A stretch of 34,095 nucleotides of DNA, from NCBI GenBank assembly GCA_018400915.1, contig JAGYLW010000008.1, positions 1 through 34,095 on the forward strand, given 5' to 3'. The position numbers and the translations under genes were made by a program. The notes beneath the pieces are model-generated. The model was given only the letters and a program-made list of their open reading frames with translations. It searched no databases and was not told the origin of the DNA. Source of the stretch: Fidelibacterota bacterium. GTDB taxonomy: Bacteria > Fidelibacterota > Fidelibacteria > Fidelibacterales > Fidelibacteraceae. This document shows positions 1-9,054 of the stretch, in pieces (the first letter of the stretch is position 1; the number at the start of each line of letters is the position of its first letter).

Positions 1-1476
1 GATAAAATGATATTCGGATTTCCCGCTGCGCACCTCTTCAAGAAAACGGTCGATGTTATGCAGTCCGCTGACGGCAGCGACCTTCAGGGTGGCGTTCCCG
101 ATCCTGATATTGGCTTCTTTCACTCCCTGCAGCCCGCGCACCGGGGTAAAATCGATCTGTTCCATATCGCTGCCCGTTATCAGATAATGGGCCGTCCGCA
201 ATGCGGCCTCCATGACTCCGCCGGATGCTCCGAAAATGACCCCGGCCCCGGTGGATTCACCCAGGGGATCGTCAAAACCTTCATCCGGCATGCGGGTGAA
301 ATCAATGCCGGCGATCTTCATCATCCGGCCGAACTCCCGGGTCGACAGCACCACATCCACATCCGGTTCGGCCTGTGTCACGGAAAGCTCCGGACGGCCC
401 GCTTCAAATTTCTTTGCCGTGCAGGGCATGATGGAAAGCACGAAGATCTTTTTCGGGTCGATACCGGTCTTGTTCGCATAATAGGATTTTATCACCGCAC
501 CCTGCATGCCCTGAGGGGATTTGCAGGTGGAGATGTATTCAAAGAGCTCGGGATAGAAATGTTCGACGTATTTGATCCAGCCGGGGGAACAGGAAGTGAA
601 GAGCGGTAATTTTTTTCCGGCGCGGATGCGTTCGATCAGTTCATGCGCTTCCTCCATGATGGTAAGGTCTGCGGCAAAGTTGGTGTCGAACACTTCATTG
701 ACGCCGATGCGCCGCAGGGCGGCGGGGATCTTCCCGGTGGATATGGTTCCGGGAGGCATCCCGAACTCTTCGCCGATCGCGACCCTGACGGCCGGGGCGA
801 CCTGGGCGATCACATGAACGTCGGGGTCGTTGATGGCCTCCCATGCCGCTTTCAGATAGCTCTTTTCACGAAGGGCGCCGACGGGACAGGCGGTCACGCA
901 CTGACCGCAGTACACGCAGGCGGTGGTGTTGAGGGACCGGTTCAACGCCGGGGCGACCTGGGAATAAAATCCGCGGTCGGTAAAGTCGATCGCGCCCACA
1001 TTCTGCACTTCGTGGCACATGCGCACACAGCGTCCGCAGAGAATGCATTTTTCCGGGTCCCGTTCCACGGCGGGACTGGCGAGGTCCAGCTTACCGGTGC
1101 GTTTTTCGCCCACATAGCGGTAGGAGCGCACTCCGTATTCTTCGGCGAGGTCCTGCAGGTCGCAGTTGCCGTTCCGCACGCAGATCAGGCAGTCTTTGGG
1201 ATGGTTCGCGATCAGCAGTTCGATAATGGATTTCCGCGAGCGCCGGACTTTTTTGGAATTGGTCTGCACGTCCATTCCCTCATGCACGGGAAAGGCGCAG
1301 GAGGGGACCAGCTGGCCGCCGCTGATCTCCACGACACAGATACGGCAGGCGCCGGTGGGGGAAAGATCGCTCATATGACAAAGCGTCGGGATCTTGATGC
1401 CTTCACGATGTGCAACCTGCAGGATGGTCTCACCGGGGTTTGCCCAGTAAGCATTGCTATTGATCTTTATGTTCAT
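1..1476 (-). CDS. hydA: [FeFe]-hydrogenase catalytic subunit (HydA/HndD-like), C-terminus truncated by window edge
   Basis: Open minus-strand frame from ATG at 1476 to position 1 with no stop, so it is absent from the ORF track. Translation reads MNIKINSNAYWANPGETILQVAHREGIKIPTLCHMSDLSPTGACRICVVEISGG (2Fe-2S), then CILCGRCVRMC and CVYCGQCVTACPVGAL (4Fe-4S), then L1-like FTSCSPGW and L2-like MPCTAKKFEA motifs. Confidence 0.95.
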   Translation of the reverse strand, partial: MNIKINSNAYWANPGETILQVAHREGIKIPTLCHMSDLSPTGACRICVVEISGGQLVPSCAFPVHEGMDVQTNSKKVRRSRKSIIELLIANHPKDCLICVRNGNCDLQDLAEEYGVRSYRYVGEKRTGKLDLASPAVERDPEKCILCGRCVRMCHEVQNVGAIDFTDRGFYSQVAPALNRSLNTTACVYCGQCVTACPVGALREKSYLKAAWEAINDPDVHVIAQVAPAVRVAIGEEFGMPPGTISTGKIPAALRRIGVNEVFDTNFAADLTIMEEAHELIERIRAGKKLPLFTSCSPGWIKYVEHFYPELFEYISTCKSPQGMQGAVIKSYYANKTGIDPKKIFVLSIMPCTAKKFEAGRPELSVTQAEPDVDVVLSTREFGRMMKIAGIDFTRMPDEGFDDPLGESTGAGVIFGASGGVMEAALRTAHYLITGSDMEQIDFTPVRGLQGVKEANIRIGNATLKVAAVSGLHNIDRFLEEVRSGKSEYHFI

Positions 1477-1498
1477 GTTATCCTCTCGGTTTCTGTGA

Positions 1499-3487
1499 TT
1501 ATTCGGCAATGATCGCATCAAAACGGCAGTTCAGTTCACACTGGCCGCAATGCGTGCATTTGTCCTGCTCGATATAGTGGGCCTCTTTCCGCTTCCCCCG
1601 GATGGCATCCACCGGGCAGCGCATCGCACAGAGCGTGCAGCCGGTGCATTTTTCCGCATCGATGGTATAGGTCAGCATTTGCCGGCAGGCTTTGGAAGGA
1701 CAGGTGCGGTCGTAGAGATGCGCTTCGTATTCGTCGCGGAAATACCGCAGGGTGCTGATCACCGGATTCGCTGCCGTTTGCCCGAGTCCGCAGAGTGAGG
1801 TGTCTTTGATCACATCCGCCAGGCGCTCCAGGTAAAGCATTCCCTGAAAACGCATCAGGGAATCCACTTCCGTCTCTTCTTCGCGGTAGCTTTTGGTAAT
1901 GCGCTCCAGGATCTCCAGCAGGCGTTTGGTGCCTTCGCGGCAGGGGATGCATTTCCCGCAGGATTCGGAAGTGATGAATTGCATGAAATATTTGGCAAGG
2001 TCCACCATGCAGGTGGATTCGTCCATGACCACGAGGCCGCCCGAACCCATCATCGCACCGACCTCCTTCAGGTTCTCGTAATCGATCCGGGTGTCGAGGA
2101 ATTGTTCGGGGAGTGCGCCGCCGGAAGGTCCGCCGATCTGTACGGCCTTGAAGTTTTTGCTGTCGGCGACACCGCCGCCGACAACGTAGATGATATCCCG
2201 GATCGTCGTTCCCATGGGAACTTCCACCAGCCCGGTGTTCACGACCTTTCCCGAGAGCGCAAAGATCTTCGTGCCTTTCGAGGAATCCGTTCCGATGGAG
2301 GAATACCAGTCCGCGCCCCTGCGGAAGATCAGCGGGACATTGGCAAGGGTTTCCACATTGTTGATAATCGTGGGTTTCCCGAACAGTCCGGAGACGGCGG
2401 GAAAGGGAGGACGGGGCCGGGGCATGCCGCGCTTTCCTTCAATACTGTGGATCAGGGCGGTTTCCTCGCCGCAGACAAAGGCGCCGGCGCCCTTTTTGAT
2501 CTTCAGGTCAAAATCAAAACCGCTGTTCAGAATGTTTGTTCCCAGCAGCCCGTAGGCTTTGGCGTCGGCAATGGTCTTTTCAAGCCGCGATATCGCCAGG
2601 GGGTATTCCGCACGGCAGTAGATGTATCCGGTGGAGGCACCGATGGCGTAAGCGGCGATGATCATGCCTTCAACGACGCGGTGCGGATCACCTTCAAGCA
2701 CGGCGCGGTCCATGAATGCGCCGGGATCGCCCTCGTCCGCATTACAGATCAGATATTTCTGATCGCTTGTGGTCCGATAAGCGAACTCCCATTTTTTTCC
2801 GGTCGGGAATCCGCCCCCGCCGCGGCCTCGCAGGCCCGCCTTCTTGGTGTCGTTGATGACATCCTGCGCCGACTTTCCGTTCAGGACATTGGACAGGGCT
2901 TCATAACCGCCGCGTGCCAGATACTGGTCGATGTTCTCGGGATCGATAATGCCGCAGTTCTCCAGGACCACTTTTTCCTGTATCTTAAAAAAAGGAATGT
3001 CCTGCAGGAAGGGGATTTCCGGCCAGACCGAGTCGTCCCCGCCGGGGTATTTGCCCAGCGCTTTCTGAATGACCGGCTCCTTGTTGAGGATGGTACGGTC
3101 GATGATCGTGGCAACATTGTCGGGAGTGACCCGCTTATAGGAAATGCGGGGATAGCCCGGGACCTTGACATCCACGATGACCTCCACCGCACAGAAACCG
3201 ACACATCCGACCGGAGTGAGCACGGCGTCGATACCGCGTTCCTTCAGCAATGCTTCGAACTTATCGAAAACGTCCTGTGCGCCGTTGGCAAGCCCGCAGG
3301 TTCCCATGCCGACCATGATCACCGGCTTGTCGGCATTCTCCAGCGATATCCGCGAACGCAGTTCGTTGATCTGTTCCGTGGTAACGCCGCTTCCCTTGTG
3401 ATCGATCCTGCCGTTGACCAGTTCGATGAACTGTTCCGCCGGGATATCCTTTGATAATAGTTCTTTGAATGTTTTCATGTTAGCCAT
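1499..3487 (-). CDS. hydB: NuoF-like NAD(P)H/flavin subunit of trimeric [FeFe]-hydrogenase (HydB/HndC-like)
   Basis: 662 aa. N-terminal thioredoxin-like 2Fe-2S domain (GTCGLANGA...CVGFC), NuoF core GRGGGGFPTGKKWEFAYR, SCGKCIPCREGTKRLLEIL, and C-terminal two-cluster ferredoxin CTGCTLCAMRCP...CTHCGQCELNC. Confidence 0.95.
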   Translation of the reverse strand: MANMKTFKELLSKDIPAEQFIELVNGRIDHKGSGVTTEQINELRSRISLENADKPVIMVGMGTCGLANGAQDVFDKFEALLKERGIDAVLTPVGCVGFCAVEVIVDVKVPGYPRISYKRVTPDNVATIIDRTILNKEPVIQKALGKYPGGDDSVWPEIPFLQDIPFFKIQEKVVLENCGIIDPENIDQYLARGGYEALSNVLNGKSAQDVINDTKKAGLRGRGGGGFPTGKKWEFAYRTTSDQKYLICNADEGDPGAFMDRAVLEGDPHRVVEGMIIAAYAIGASTGYIYCRAEYPLAISRLEKTIADAKAYGLLGTNILNSGFDFDLKIKKGAGAFVCGEETALIHSIEGKRGMPRPRPPFPAVSGLFGKPTIINNVETLANVPLIFRRGADWYSSIGTDSSKGTKIFALSGKVVNTGLVEVPMGTTIRDIIYVVGGGVADSKNFKAVQIGGPSGGALPEQFLDTRIDYENLKEVGAMMGSGGLVVMDESTCMVDLAKYFMQFITSESCGKCIPCREGTKRLLEILERITKSYREEETEVDSLMRFQGMLYLERLADVIKDTSLCGLGQTAANPVISTLRYFRDEYEAHLYDRTCPSKACRQMLTYTIDAEKCTGCTLCAMRCPVDAIRGKRKEAHYIEQDKCTHCGQCELNCRFDAIIAE

Positions 3488-3491
3488 CCGA

Positions 3492-3947
3492 TCAATCTTT
3501 CTTTTTGTACTCGTTAATGAGCTTGTATACGGATTTTCCGGTAAGTCCTCCGTAATATTTCCCGTCGATCACGATCACCGGCGCAATACTGCAGGCACCG
3601 ATACAGGCAACGGTCTCGATGGTGAACTGCTGGTCCCTTGTGGTTTCCCCGGCGGAGATCCCCAGTTCCGCTTCCAGGGTTTCCAGGATATCCAGCGATC
3701 CTTTCACATGACAGGCCGTGCCGCGGCAGACGCGGATCACATGCTTGCCGAGAGGTGTCAGGCGGAACTGATTATAGAACGTCGCCACACCGTACACCCG
3801 GCTGGTCGGAACACCGACATGCTTTGCTACCCGTATAATGTCCTCTTCAGGAAGATAACCGCGGATCTCCTGAATGTCCTGAAGCATCGCGATCAGGCCG
3901 GATGCGTCATTTTTCGGGTATTTTTTGTAGATTGCCTCTGAACTCAT
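3492..3947 (-). CDS. hydC: NuoE-like 2Fe-2S thioredoxin-fold subunit (HydC/HndA-like)
   Basis: 151 aa. VYGVATFYNQFRLTPLGKHVIRVCRGTACHVKG...ACIGACSIAPVIVIDGKYYGGLT is the NuoE signature. Immediately upstream of hydB. Confidence 0.93.
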   Translation of the reverse strand: MSSEAIYKKYPKNDASGLIAMLQDIQEIRGYLPEEDIIRVAKHVGVPTSRVYGVATFYNQFRLTPLGKHVIRVCRGTACHVKGSLDILETLEAELGISAGETTRDQQFTIETVACIGACSIAPVIVIDGKYYGGLTGKSVYKLINEYKKKD

Positions 3948-4315
3948 ATGGCTCCTTTTTGCTGCGGATGAACCCCGTTATAAACTAACGAAGATTATAA
4001 TGAGAGGAGGCATTTAATACAAGTAAAACCGGAAAAATTTGGAAGGAAATGGTGAATTTTTTAAGAATTTCCGAAAAAATAAAAATACAGCTTTACAGCA
4101 GTCGTCCGGAAAGTGCATCTTTCCCTGAGTGCGGCAGTGTCCACGGGATTTTCACAGCCCCGCGTTTTCCGAAGAAACGGTATGATACCCTGCGCGGGGT
4201 CCTGTGGGCCGTTTTTTTCAGGAACCGGTTTTTCATGCGATCTTGAATCTTTAATGCTTGATTATTATTCTATATTTCCGTATGATTTATAGATTTGAAA
4301 ACGTGAGGAGAAATT

Positions 4316-4657
4316 ATGTTATCAATTATGTTACAGGCAGCCAACGGTGCTGCCGAAGGTTCAGGCCGCGGCGGCATTATGAGCTTTCTTCCCTTTATCC
4401 TGATCATTGTGATCCTGTGGTTCCTGATGATCATGCCGCAGCGCAAGCGTCAGAAAGAGACCAAGAAGATGCTCGAAACGCTTCAGCCCAAGGACAAAGT
4501 GGTCACGATCGGCGGTATCATTGCAACGGTTCAGAAAGTAAAGAACGATATCGTGGTACTGGGTCTCGGCAAAGACGTCCAGATGGAAGTGCGCAAAAGT
4601 GCGATCGCATCCAAGCTGGGAGATGAACCGAAAAAAGACACGGAAACCAAAAAGTAA
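4316..4657 (+). CDS. yajC: preprotein translocase subunit YajC
   Basis: 113 aa. One N-terminal TM then MIMPQRKRQKETKKMLETLQPKDKVVTIGGIIATVQKVKND. Confidence 0.93.
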   Translation: MLSIMLQAANGAAEGSGRGGIMSFLPFILIIVILWFLMIMPQRKRQKETKKMLETLQPKDKVVTIGGIIATVQKVKNDIVVLGLGKDVQMEVRKSAIASKLGDEPKKDTETKK

Positions 4658-4710
4658 AAAAACGTTCGTAACGGTCCATGGCTGAACGGACGTTTTCTGG
4701 ATGAAATCCC

Positions 4711-5217
4711 ATGCTTTTGCCTGTCCGGATCTACGGCGATCCTATTCTGAGAAAAAAGCTGGCGGCAGCCGGCTCTCCTGAGGAGGTGCTCCCCCATCTT
4801 CCGGATATGATCGAAACGATGTACGATGATGACGGCATCGGCCTTTCGGCGAATCAGGTGGGACTGAACAAGCGTTTTTTCATTATTGGGGAAGCGGCCT
4901 TTGAAAACGGCCGTCCGGATTCCGTATTCATCGATCCCGTGATCCTTGGCGCTTCCGATGAAACCGGGGATTACGAGGAGGGTTGTTTGTCCGTACCCGG
5001 CATCCGGGAGGATGTGGAACGGCCGCTGACGGTCACGGTGCGTTATACGGACCCGCAGGGTGAAAAACGCGAAGAGATCCTCACCGGCCTTGCGGCCCGC
5101 GTTTTCCAGCATGAATTCGATCATATCAACGGCATTTTCTTTGTCGACCGCATTTCCTCGCTGCGCCGCACCCTGATCAGCGGCAAATTAAAAAAACTCA
5201 TCAATCAGCATTCCTAG
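4711..5217 (+). CDS. def: peptide deformylase
   Basis: 168 aa. Motifs GIGLSANQVG, EGCLSVPG and HEFDHINGIFFVDRI. Confidence 0.96.
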   Translation: MLLPVRIYGDPILRKKLAAAGSPEEVLPHLPDMIETMYDDDGIGLSANQVGLNKRFFIIGEAAFENGRPDSVFIDPVILGASDETGDYEEGCLSVPGIREDVERPLTVTVRYTDPQGEKREEILTGLAARVFQHEFDHINGIFFVDRISSLRRTLISGKLKKLINQHS

Positions 5218-5221
5218 GCCC

Positions 5222-6151
5222 ATGAAGATCGTATTTATGGGTACACCGGCCTTTGCCGTTCCGGCTCTCGGGGCGCTTCATGCCTCCCGGCATGAGGTGC
5301 TTGCCGTGGTGACGGCCCCCGATAAACCCCGGGGTCGGGGTCAAAGAACCCGTGCTTCAGAGGTCAGACAAAAAGCGGCGGAGCTGGGCCTTCCGGTACT
5401 GCAGCCCCGCAAGCTGAAGGATCCTTCCTTTATTGCGGCACTGAAGCAATATGAGGCGGACATTTACGTTGTTGTCGCCTTTCGCATCCTTCCTCCCGAA
5501 ATCTACACCCTGCCGCCCCTCGGAGCGGTGAACGCGCATGCTTCGCTGCTGCCGAAATACCGCGGTGCCGCGCCCATCCACTGGGCGGTGTATCACGGTG
5601 AAAAGGAAACGGGCGTTACGGTGTTCCGGATCGAGCGTACGGTGGACACGGGAAAGATCATCCATCAGCGCCGCATTCCCGTTGAAGAGGAAGAGAGCAC
5701 CGGTGACCTTTATGACAAGCTTAAAATCCTTGCCGCCCGGACGCTGACCGAAGCACTGGAGAAGATCGAAAACGGGGAAGCGGAATACCGCCCCCAGAAT
5801 GCGGAAGCGTCCCGTCCCGCGCCGAAGATCCGTCCCGGTGACGGGAAACTCGATTTTCAAAAGCAGGGGAAGCAGCTGTGCCGTGCGGTACGGGCATTCG
5901 CTCCGCGGCCGGGAGCGTATTTTTATCTGGACGGCAGACGCATCAAGGTTCTGAAAGCCTCTTTTGAGAAAGCTCCCGGCACGCATCCCGGGAAGATATC
6001 GTTCCTGTCTAAAAAACGTTTTGCCATTCACTGCAAAGACGGATTATTTCTTCCGCTGGTACTGCAGTCCCCCGGGAAAAGGGAAATGGACGCGGGCAGC
6101 TGGATGAACGGCGCCGGCCTTTCGGAGGGGGAAAGCGTTGAAGGCTATTGA
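5222..6151 (+). CDS. fmt: methionyl-tRNA formyltransferase
   Basis: 309 aa. MKIVFMGTPAFAVPALGAL...NAHASLLPKYRGAAPIHWAVYHGEKETGVTVF. Directly after def. Confidence 0.97.
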   Translation: MKIVFMGTPAFAVPALGALHASRHEVLAVVTAPDKPRGRGQRTRASEVRQKAAELGLPVLQPRKLKDPSFIAALKQYEADIYVVVAFRILPPEIYTLPPLGAVNAHASLLPKYRGAAPIHWAVYHGEKETGVTVFRIERTVDTGKIIHQRRIPVEEEESTGDLYDKLKILAARTLTEALEKIENGEAEYRPQNAEASRPAPKIRPGDGKLDFQKQGKQLCRAVRAFAPRPGAYFYLDGRRIKVLKASFEKAPGTHPGKISFLSKKRFAIHCKDGLFLPLVLQSPGKREMDAGSWMNGAGLSEGESVEGY

Positions 6152-6231
6152 GCACGGAATACCGGATACGGACCGGCGGCAAAGGGTCCCGGCCCGGCGT
6201 CCGGAATGACAGTACGGGGGATCGATCACCT

Positions 6232-7533
6232 ATGCTTCAGGCTTCCCGCATATATGCACACCGCATTCTTTACGACTGGTTTACCGGCAGTGAACATATA
6301 GAGCATCTTCTGCATTTTGAGGACAGCGGGCTCGAAGCGCAGGACCGGCGTTTTGCAGAGTCCCTGATCCATCACGTGATCATGCATCGGCGCATGCTTG
6401 AGCATATTGTCAGCCGTTTTTACCGGAAAAAGCCTAAAAAAGCGATCTTGATCGTGCTTCTGATCGGCGCCTGCGAGATCCTGTACATGCAGGTCCGCGA
6501 CCACGCCGCGGTGCACACGGCGGTGGAACTGGCGGCGCATATTGACCGCCGCTCGAAGGACTTTGTGAACGCCGTTCTGCGGAAAGTGCTGGTGTTCCGG
6601 GAAGCGGAGTGGCCCGCGCTTCAGAAGGATCCCCGGGTTCCCCCCGGTATCCGTTATGATTTTCCGGACTGGCTGATCCGGCGCTGGTCGCAGCAATTCG
6701 GCTCCGAGACCCCGGAATTGCTTGCCTCCCTCAACGAGCGGCCTGAAAAAACGGCGCGCATCGTCCGGACAGAGGCCCGTGACAGGATCATTCAGGCATT
6801 GCGGGAAATGCAGGTTTTTGCCGGAGTAAGCGATTATCATCCGGATTATGTCTTCATCCGCTCCTGGCAGAAGCTTCTGCAGCACGCCCTGTTCCGGGAG
6901 GGATATCTGACCGCCCAGGATGTTTCCGCCGTATTCCCGGTACGGCTTATTGCGGAGGATGCTCCGGGGTCCGTGGCGGATATCTGCTGCGCGCCCGGCG
7001 GGAAACTGGGTGCGCTCCGCCAGTACTGTCCGCCGGAGACCCCCGTGCACGGCTACGACCGCAGTGAGATGCGGATCGCGGAGACGCGGAAGAACCTGGC
7101 ACGTGCCGGTATGGGGGAGATCCCTTTGCAGAGGGCCGATGCGGCGAAGGATGATTACCCGGGATATTCGCACATCCTTGCGGACGTGCCCTGTTCGGGA
7201 TTCGGCGTGATCCGCAAAAGGCCGGACCTGCGCTGGCGCCGTAAGGAGGAAGACATGCCGCAGCTTCTTGCGCTTCAGCGGGATATTCTTGACAACATTT
7301 CGAAGGATGTGAAGCCCGGCGGTTTGCTGGTCTACAGCACCTGTACCTTCGACAAGGAGGAAAACATGGGAAATATCCGGCGCTTTCTGCAACGCCACCC
7401 CTCGTTCAGGATCCGCCCGGCGGACCCCGCCTTATTTCCCCGGGAACTGATCACGCCGGAAGGCGCCGTTGCAAGCTATCCCCACCGGCATTTCTGTGAA
7501 GGTTCATTTGCTATTGCTTTACAAAAACATTAA
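6232..7533 (+). CDS. rsmB: 16S rRNA (cytosine-C5) methyltransferase RsmB/Sun family
   Basis: NusB-like N-terminus, then CCAPGGKLGALRQY, ADVPCSGFGVIRKRPDLRWRR and STCTFDKEEN. The track starts at an upstream TTG (6148); ATG at 6232 (MLQASRIYAHRILYDWF) is more plausible. Confidence 0.92.
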   Translation: MLQASRIYAHRILYDWFTGSEHIEHLLHFEDSGLEAQDRRFAESLIHHVIMHRRMLEHIVSRFYRKKPKKAILIVLLIGACEILYMQVRDHAAVHTAVELAAHIDRRSKDFVNAVLRKVLVFREAEWPALQKDPRVPPGIRYDFPDWLIRRWSQQFGSETPELLASLNERPEKTARIVRTEARDRIIQALREMQVFAGVSDYHPDYVFIRSWQKLLQHALFREGYLTAQDVSAVFPVRLIAEDAPGSVADICCAPGGKLGALRQYCPPETPVHGYDRSEMRIAETRKNLARAGMGEIPLQRADAAKDDYPGYSHILADVPCSGFGVIRKRPDLRWRRKEEDMPQLLALQRDILDNISKDVKPGGLLVYSTCTFDKEENMGNIRRFLQRHPSFRIRPADPALFPRELITPEGAVASYPHRHFCEGSFAIALQKH

Positions 7534-7541
7534 ATTTTACA

Positions 7542-8402
7542 ATGAACAAGAAAAAGAAGGTAAAGATCCTGATCGAAAAGACAAAACATCCGGCAAAAAA
7601 ACGGACATGGAAAAAGCGTTTCCGGAATTTTGTCGTTTTTGTTGCCGTCTTTGCCTTTTTTTCCGTGATCGCCGTGCTTCTGATCAATTTTGTGGTCATG
7701 CCGGAATTTACCCGCCAGGACCAGGAACGCATTCTGCTGGATGTGGAGGGCCTGAGCTGGGAGGAGGCGCGCGAACTGCTTATCCTGGAAAAATTCACCC
7801 CGGTACGCGGAAAGTCCATTCCCCGGAGTGATATTGAACCGTTCAAGGTGGTCGCACAAATGCCCCGGCCCGGCACCAGGGTCAAGCTCGGCCGCCGCGT
7901 CTATCTTGACATCAGCGTTCCGCTGGAAAATGTGGTCTTTCCGGACCTTCGCGGAAAGACGCTGCGCAGCGCCCGCATACTGATAGAAGAGAAGAATCTG
8001 ATCATCGATTCCGTTTCCTATGGTTTTTCCGACATGCCCCGGGAGGTGATTTACTGGCAGTCCGTCCCTCCGGAGGAATCCGTCCGTCCGGGAACCAAGG
8101 TACATCTGAAGATCAGTCTCGGCCTCAGCAACTGGACCGTTCCCAACGTTACCAATATGAGCCTGCAGGATGCCCATAAAGCCATCAACGATGCCGGCCT
8201 CCGCATCGGCACCGTGACCTATCAGGACCGTAATGACCTGCTTCCCAATACAGTGATCTACCAGTCCGTGCCCGGTACCACGGACCTCTCCGTTCCCCGG
8301 CCCATCGACCTTGTCGTCAGCCGTTACAGTGAAGAAGATGAAGAAAGCGGGGAAAATCAGGGGGCGGAAGCCGGACAGGAACAGGAACAGGAACAGGAAT
8401 AG
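7542..8402 (+). CDS. PASTA-domain membrane protein lacking a kinase domain
   Basis: 286 aa. Basic N-terminus, one TM, three PASTA-like repeats (VEGLSWEEARELLILEKFTP; FPDLRGKTLRSARILIEEKNLI; VPNVTNMSLQDAHKAINDAGLRIG), C-terminal (QE)n tail. Confidence 0.9.
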   Translation: MNKKKKVKILIEKTKHPAKKRTWKKRFRNFVVFVAVFAFFSVIAVLLINFVVMPEFTRQDQERILLDVEGLSWEEARELLILEKFTPVRGKSIPRSDIEPFKVVAQMPRPGTRVKLGRRVYLDISVPLENVVFPDLRGKTLRSARILIEEKNLIIDSVSYGFSDMPREVIYWQSVPPEESVRPGTKVHLKISLGLSNWTVPNVTNMSLQDAHKAINDAGLRIGTVTYQDRNDLLPNTVIYQSVPGTTDLSVPRPIDLVVSRYSEEDEESGENQGAEAGQEQEQEQE

Positions 8403-8405
8403 GCC

Positions 8406-9002
8406 ATGATCGACCGGAAAGAACTGCGGCGTCAGCTTATGCATACCTCGACGGTGTTCATCCCGCTCCTCTATTATTTTTTCCCGGATATCGGCCCGCT
8501 CAGCGGGCAGCAATGGGTGATGATCCTCTTTCTTGTGTTCGGAGGGGCCTTTGTCCTCGGGGATTATTTCCGCAGGAAGAACGCAACGGTAAAGAAAGTC
8601 TTCATGCTGATCGTGTCGCCTTTTCTCCGCGATATCGAGAACGATAAAATGACGGCGGCCTCCACCATCGCCATCAGCTTTTTCCTTGTTCTGCTGATCT
8701 TTCCCGTGCGGATCGCCGTACCTGCCTGCATGCTGCTGAGCATCGCGGATTCCGCATCCGGGATCGTTGGGCGTTGGACCGGGAAACATCCCTGGTTTAA
8801 GCATTACACGGTCGAAGGCACCCTTGCCTTTATTGCGGCCGGGTTCCTGCTCTTTGTCATCGGGTTTCCCTATATTGCCGTCTGGAAAGCGTTACTGGTG
8901 GTGGTCCTCTGCGCTTTCTTTGAAGCGCTCCTCGATGTGTTCGACGATAATGTCGTCATCCCCGCCGCCGCCGCGCTTATGCTGATGATGCTGGAAGTCT
9001 GA
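8406..9002 (+). CDS. dolichol-kinase/CTP-dependent diacylglycerol kinase-like (phosphatidate cytidylyltransferase-type) membrane protein
   Basis: 198 aa, multi-TM. RRQLMHTSTVFIPLLYYFFPD, NDKMTAASTIAISFF, ADSASGIVGRWTGKHPWFKHYTVEGTLAF resemble the SEC59/DGK1/VTE5 family. Confidence 0.8.
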   Translation: MIDRKELRRQLMHTSTVFIPLLYYFFPDIGPLSGQQWVMILFLVFGGAFVLGDYFRRKNATVKKVFMLIVSPFLRDIENDKMTAASTIAISFFLVLLIFPVRIAVPACMLLSIADSASGIVGRWTGKHPWFKHYTVEGTLAFIAAGFLLFVIGFPYIAVWKALLVVVLCAFFEALLDVFDDNVVIPAAAALMLMMLEV

Positions 9003-9054
9003 GCCCGCCGCTTCGCCGCCTTTCTTTCCGGCGGCAGCAGGGCACTGATCCCCG

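Noticed and set aside
586-609. Serine in the HydA L1 motif (TSCSPGW instead of TSCCPGW)
   Set aside because: I recall published [FeFe]-hydrogenase L1 patterns allowing C/S/A/G/N at this position, so I do not claim an inactive or novel active site; alignment to characterised HydABC enzymes would settle it.
1979-3454. 491-aa plus-strand ORF
   Set aside because: Antisense shadow of hydB in GC-rich sequence; no recognisable domain, and the opposite strand encodes an unmistakable NuoF-like protein.
4049-4246. 65-aa plus-strand ORF upstream of yajC
   Set aside because: No RBS or recognisable features; lies in the AT-rich promoter interval between divergent hydC and yajC.
6226-8804. Long minus-strand ORFs (390 aa and 424 aa) opposite rsmB, the PASTA gene and the CTP-kinase-like gene
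   Set aside because: Antisense shadow ORFs with unnatural His/Arg/Gly-rich composition; the plus-strand genes are clear.
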